A stretch of 64,000 nt of DNA from Dendrolimus kikuchii (taxonomy: Eukaryota > Arthropoda > Insecta > Lepidoptera > Lasiocampidae): positions 16,145,401-16,209,400 of the forward strand of contig CM034405.1 in assembly GCA_019925095.2 (NCBI GenBank). The letters are read 5' to 3'. The notes under the pieces were generated by a model. It was not told the DNA's origin and did not search any database. It worked only from the letters and a program-made list of their open reading frames with translations. The position numbers and the translations under genes were made by a program. This document shows positions 61,201-64,000 of the stretch, in pieces. The number at the start of each line of letters is the position of its first letter. Positions within the stretch are counted from its first letter, which is position 1.

Positions 61201-63269
61201 CAATGTAGAAGTAAACTCCAGCCGTGCATCAGAGCTGACACAAAGAAGTAAATTTTAAATTATTGTGATCTGTTTCAGTCAGTGTCCAGCATTCTATCAG
61301 AACATGTTAAGGATACAGAAATGTGTGACCTTCAATCAAGTGAAAGGCATATTCGGGTTTGGAGATTCCGATGTCATTGGAAAGATCACATTCCCCTCGA
61401 TAGAGGCCGCGCCGGCCTTCTCGACGACTTTTCCATTTATATTTGAAAATAAAGTTGTAAGTTTAATTTTCGTTCGTTATATAACACAAGAGATTTCCCC
61501 ACAGCTTTTTTTAAAGTCACCACTTCTTCCTTCATAGGAAATTCTTCTGCTGTACAGGCTGTTCGACTGTGGAATTTCCCTCCCTGTATTAATATAATAA
61601 TAATCTATTTCAGACACAAAGATCCATAATTACAAGACATTTTACAGATTGTTATTATTAAATTAAATTAAATTAGAACCCTAAAAATAAAAATTAACAA
61701 ATGTCCATCAGTCAGGCAGTCAGTCGGTCAGTCGTTTACTTAAGCATTTCATTCACATATATTTTACATTAAATTAATTATTCTGTCTATGTAGCAATCT
61801 GCAACCAGGCCCAATACATTTTTGTTTAATGCTAGCAATGGCCGCAATTATACTGTTTCTACACCCTTCAATCCTGGTCCAGGAATTTGCAATGCGACTT
61901 CTCCGAATAGCACAAAACGTGTTCAATCTAGCCTCAAGAAACATACTCGAGGCACTGCAGTATCTATGGCAATCAGACAAGTTAAATCAATTAAATTAAG
62001 CTAAATCATTTAAACATATGATCACGGACCATTATTGGTCTATTAAATAAAAATTGTTGTATTAAAGGAATTTATCTATTGTTCGGATGTAGATATATCT
62101 AATTTATAATATCATCATATACCTAAGAACAGACGAGCGTGCATGACAAGAGTTATGAATGTCAAAGAAGCAAGTGAGGTGTGTAAGAATGGGCCTAAAT
62201 GGCGCTCTGTTGTTCGTGCCTAGCCCGCAAGGGAACTGGCGTGAAGTTATGTATGTATGTATGTATCATATACCTATTATATATGTATATATAAGTATAT
62301 AGTAGTTTATTTATATTTTATTTTTAATGCTAGTTGATGATTGTCATTATATTACTTTTAACCCTTTTGAGGGTACAAAGTTAATATTATTTTTGTCCAA
62401 AGCTGCAAGCTGCCATCCAAATTGCCGCGCCAAAACCAAGAGAATTATATCGTCTCTTTTACTCTAATACAAATTCTATGTAGTTAGAGGGAGAAAGCAT
62501 CAGTTCAACGATCGTTTCAATTATCTGTATTTGTCCACAAATTTGTGGTGCTTCCCAATTAGCCGTGTGTGAAACTCGAGAAAAAAGTGGTTGTTCCATC
62601 TTAAAGGGTTAATTTAGTTTAGTACACCACCAAAAATAGTATATTTAAAATCTCCTTAGACACCGGGTTTCTTGGAAGAGATCGCTATAATCGATAAGGC
62701 CGGCCATTGTTCTAATGCAAATGTATCCATATCCATTGTCTAGATTCAAGTTTATGGTGAGCAGTAAAGAGTTTTCATTCAGTCATTCGTTCATTCATTC
62801 ACTTCACATATTTTTCTTAGTTTGTTATTTTCTTTTAAGTAGTAATATCTATGCTCTCTCTTGCACTATATAAACATTAATATGTGATGTCTCAAATTAC
62901 AAAATTTTCAATTGTCCCTCTATTGAGTTGAGCAGTAAATAATTGTTGACTAACAACTTATTCACCTGTTGTTTGTTATGTTACACTGTAATAACAATAC
63001 TGTCTAAACCGTTTTCGGTTACAGCGACCGCTAAGTACTTTGGAAATTTTTACAATCTACAGGTACCATGTCTGGTCCCATGCGCTATCGACCAAGACCC
63101 GTACTTTAGGATGACCAGGGACGTCGCGGCCAGGCTGAAGATGCCGAAGCCAGCCCTCATCCACTCCACGTTCCTGCCGGCCCTTCAAGGAGCCCAGCAT
63201 AAGATGTCAGCCAGTGACCCTAACGCTTCAATATTCCTCAATGATTCCGCTAAGCAAATTAAAAATAAG
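55174..63269 (+). CDS. TrpRS: tryptophanyl-tRNA synthetase, cytoplasmic (six coding exons, 3' part outside window)
   Basis: Coding exons: 55174-55285, 56376-56444, 57357-57516, 59866-60048, 61279-61456, 63063-63269. All junctions are GT-AG and the phases join to 303 residues without a stop. The enzyme charges tRNA-Trp with tryptophan in the cytosol. Family signatures: DPWNV near the N-terminus, [15 protein letters not shown] with the class I HIGH motif (103-106), [11 protein letters not shown] (Trp-binding region, 239-249), and HKMSAS with the KMSAS loop (281-285). The sequence resembles the eukaryotic/archaeal type (human WARS1), not the mitochondrial/bacterial type. No WHEP domain precedes the core; the protein begins with a short acidic stretch. 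About 130 C-terminal residues (anticodon-binding domain) are expected past position 64000. A TTTCAG just upstream suggests a separate 5' UTR exon. Confidence 0.96.
55286..56375. other. TrpRS intron 1
   Basis: Mostly unclassified; 55835-56000 (ATATTAATGAAACTAGGC, TAGGGCATAGGCTAATTTTT) is a fragment of a widespread insect repeat. Confidence 0.5.
56376..56444 (+). CDS. TrpRS: TrpRS exon 2
   Basis: Acceptor ATTCCAG|AA, donor AAAG|GTAAAT, phase 1 to phase 1, 69 bases. It encodes [20 protein letters not shown], matching the RFGSSKIDKELI helix of animal cytosolic TrpRS. Confidence 0.94.
56652..57215 (+). mobile_element. two family A copies in TrpRS intron 2
   Basis: 56652-56745 is an old 5' fragment (CAGCAGACAGGTTAACTGCC). 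56930-57215 is a fuller but diverged copy (TTTATTGCATCAGTTTAGCA, GGTAC AGGCCCACCTGATGC ... ATCGCCTCTTATAAAAGGC). Same orientation. Confidence 0.8.
57357..57516 (+). CDS. TrpRS: TrpRS exon 3: HIGH motif
   Basis: Acceptor CTACAG|CA, donor ACAAA|GTTAGT, phase 1 to phase 2. It encodes [15 protein letters not shown], then [20 protein letters not shown]. The MHIGH tetrad is the class I ATP-binding signature. The donor GTTAGT is weaker than the others, but the next exon restores Lys-Trp-Leu exactly. Confidence 0.96.
57555..58425. mobile_element. two ACTAGCTG-CCCGG family repeats in TrpRS intron 3
   Basis: 57555-57897 is in plus orientation (GACTAGTGGTTCCGGCAGAC, GGACCCACTCAAACAG, end TAGTATATAGATT). 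58050-58425 is in minus orientation with its inverted end GTACGAAGTTCGCCGGGTCA GCCAGT. It contains a direct duplication of about 115 bases (AGTGGGTCCCGGGATGGTTT / AGTGGGTTCCCGCATGGTTT). Confidence 0.7.
58430..58910. other. no feature recognised
   Basis: AT-rich intronic sequence. Confidence 0.5.
58914..59055 (-). mobile_element. family A repeat, 5' half
   Basis: Minus-strand TTTTATTGCAGGAGTTCAGC to GAGACTGGAACCTGGTCAC T; truncated at mid-element. One of the few family A copies on the minus strand. Confidence 0.85.
59492..59638 (+). mobile_element. RTE-like LINE tail (short)
   Basis: CTTAAGAACAGACGAGCGTG to GGGAACTGGCGTGAAGTTAT, then (GTAT)n. About 140 bases, 5' truncated, in TrpRS intron 3. 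Confidence 0.85.
59640..59810 (-). mobile_element. LINE ORF fragment (minus strand)
   Basis: Minus-strand frame [20 protein letters not shown], then [14 protein letters not shown], matching the conserved region near the C-terminus of a lepidopteran non-LTR ORF (DGFxTILxRKxASLL). It abuts the LINE tail at 59638. Confidence 0.55.
59866..60048 (+). CDS. TrpRS: TrpRS exon 4: Rossmann core
   Basis: Acceptor ATTTTAG|G, donor ATTGG|GTGAGC, phase 2 to phase 2. It encodes [20 protein letters not shown], then [20 protein letters not shown] and IFNDLDFIG. It aligns with human WARS1 [20 protein letters not shown]. The TDDEK and AKDIIA segments are family hallmarks. Confidence 0.96.
60095..60250 (+). mobile_element. 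tRNA-headed SINE
   Basis: A-box-like TGGTTGAGTGTGCTAAGC (60112-60129), B box GATTCGATTCCTGG (60168-60181), then TTTACTATGGTCATGGATGG. Same family as 17385-17667 but body truncated. Confidence 0.75.
60425..60734 (+). mobile_element. family A repeat, near full length
   Basis: TTGTTGCAGTAGTTCAGCAA start, GGAACCTGGTCACTAACGCC, CCGTTCCTGCACGGATA end, in TrpRS intron 4. Confidence 0.88.
60740..61278. other. no feature recognised (TrpRS intron 4)
   Basis: AT-rich intron leading to the exon 5 acceptor. Confidence 0.5.
61279..61456 (+). CDS. TrpRS: TrpRS exon 5
   Basis: Acceptor TGTTTCAG|T, donor GTT|GTAAGT, phase 2 to phase 0. It encodes [40 protein letters not shown] and [15 protein letters not shown]. 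It matches the [12 protein letters not shown]...IGKI region of eukaryotic TrpRS. Confidence 0.96.
61500..62065. mobile_element. LINE fragments in TrpRS intron 5
   Basis: 61530-61600 (plus) reads [17 protein letters not shown], a typical non-LTR C-terminal motif. 61774-61980 (minus) reads [20 protein letters not shown], then [15 protein letters not shown], another LINE ORF segment. 62015-62060 has the GACCATTATTGGTC / ATTAAATAAAA 3' tail. All broken. Confidence 0.55.
62124..62270 (+). mobile_element. RTE-like LINE tail (short)
   Basis: TAAGAACAGACGAGCGTGCA to GGGAACTGGCGTGAAGTTAT, then (GTAT)n; near-identical to 59492-59638. Confidence 0.85.
62275..63062. other. TrpRS intron 5 remainder
   Basis: 62660-62790 carries a CTTGGAAGAGATCGCTATAA LINE 3'-UTR signature. 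The ORF beginning at 62943 is exon 6 read through from the intron and is not a separate start. Confidence 0.5.
63063..63269 (+). CDS. TrpRS: TrpRS exon 6: Trp pocket and KMSAS loop
   Basis: Acceptor CTACAG|GTA, donor AAG|GTTGGT, phase 0 to phase 0, 69 codons. It encodes [20 protein letters not shown], then [20 protein letters not shown] and [14 protein letters not shown]. The KMSAS loop at residues 281-285 is complete. The following exon should begin near VNKYAFSGG and lies outside the window. Confidence 0.96.
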
Positions 63270-63300
63270 GTTGGTATTCTTACTTTACTTTAAATTTTTA

Positions 63301-63375
63301 TCCGGGCAGGAACAGACAAAGAATACAATTTCCTGCGGCCTGTTGTAAAAGGCTACAAAACCACCCATTATAAAT
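63301..63375 (-). mobile_element. family A repeat, 3' fragment
   Basis: TCCGGGCAGGAACAGACAAA GAATACAATTTCCTGCGG is the inverse of the family A end; only about 75 bases. Confidence 0.75.
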
Positions 63376-63439
63376 AGTTGAAAGTGAAAAGCCGCGAAAT
63401 AAATGTTTAAATTATTTGTAGCTTTGTGCAATATCAAAT

Positions 63440-63575
63440 TTTTTCTATTATTATTCCGCCGCGACGATATCGAGAAGATATTGTGGATTTAGTTGAATAC
63501 GAATTTTTCACACTATCGCAATGGAATCGTAATTTGAATATCTTCGCAACGGCAAGATTTTGAAATAGCACGAAT
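63440..63575. mobile_element. one arm of the TIR element seen at 46345-46700
   Basis: TATTCCGCCGCGACGATATC, GAAGATATTGTGGATTTAG and CGCAATGGAATCGTAATTTG match 46570-46690. Confidence 0.7.
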
Positions 63576-63579
63576 TGAG

Positions 63580-64000
63580 CCGCAGGAGGCATAATTAAAA
63601 ATAGGTATTTCTCTGAGCTCAGTATACAAGTTTATTTTAATTTTATATTTCTCTAAAAGCCATGGTAGCCTTAGTAGGTAACAACATTATTTCAGACTCA
63701 CATTTCAAAATAAATGTTAGGTTTTAATCCTGGCTGGGAAAGTCACAAACACATAACTAACAATAAAACTTATACACATACTCAAACCAACGCGCACTAC
63801 CATCGCATTGCATTACACGCACACTTCACAAACAAATCAAAACACAAAGAGCCTAAAAATTAATAACCCAGGCACAGAAAATAAAAAACAAACACACATG
63901 GCACTAGATAGGACTATATATAAGTATAGATATAAGGCCAACACTGCACATGCACCTCCTCACAACACCAGCATGTAACAGATACACTCTACATTAGTAT
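63580..64000. repeat. interspersed repeat reaching the window edge
   Basis: 63895-64000 (CACATGGCACTAGATAGGAC ... ACAACACCAGCATGTAACAG) repeats 33770-33890. The remainder is unclassified TrpRS intron 6. Confidence 0.65.

Overview
The window is AT-rich, repeat-dense animal nuclear DNA, almost certainly from a moth or butterfly. Only two genes are convincingly coding, both split by GT-AG introns: spastin on the minus strand (start codon 52835, stop 1417) and cytoplasmic tryptophanyl-tRNA synthetase (TrpRS) on the plus strand (start 55174, running off the right edge). They lie head to head with about 2.3 kb between their start codons. The insect assignment rests on the protein sequences; the lepidopteran assignment rests on the repeats (Helitrons with the 'TATAAATGCGAAAGTAACTC' head and a GC hairpin plus CTAG tail, tRNA-headed SINEs, RTE-like LINE tails ending in ATGT repeats) and is inference.

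Layout. 1-1400: 3' flank of spastin with a SINE, a Helitron and a GGGGCC-type MITE. 1417-10035: spastin exons 9 to 4 (AAA ATPase half) with modest introns. 10036-20863: an 11 kb intron with three MITE copies, a foldback, a complete Helitron, a SINE and LINE pieces. 20864-21045: exon 3 (microtubule-binding linker). 21046-48291: a 27 kb intron almost wholly made of mobile-element debris, including a 1.69 kb near-perfect palindrome (30263-31954), a complete Helitron with a 9-bp minisatellite (35300-36208), twin hairpins (37968-38103) and one unexplained ATG-started ORF (39376-39699). 48292-52835: exons 2 and 1 (MIT domain, hydrophobic hairpin). 52836-55173: shared upstream region with a hairpin plus T-run and a four-fold repeated motif. 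55174-63269: six TrpRS coding exons carrying the HIGH and KMSAS motifs; the C-terminal exons lie beyond the window.

Joined in frame, the nine spastin exons encode 608 residues, close to human spastin (616); the six TrpRS exons give the first 303 residues. One is a microtubule-severing ATPase and the other a translation enzyme: there is no pathway link, only a possibly shared promoter region. No tRNA, rRNA or CRISPR gene was seen. The most notable unexplained features are the Helitron copies that each amplified a different 9-bp minisatellite at the same internal spot, the recent palindrome with an array of element ends at its centre, and the small nested ORF.
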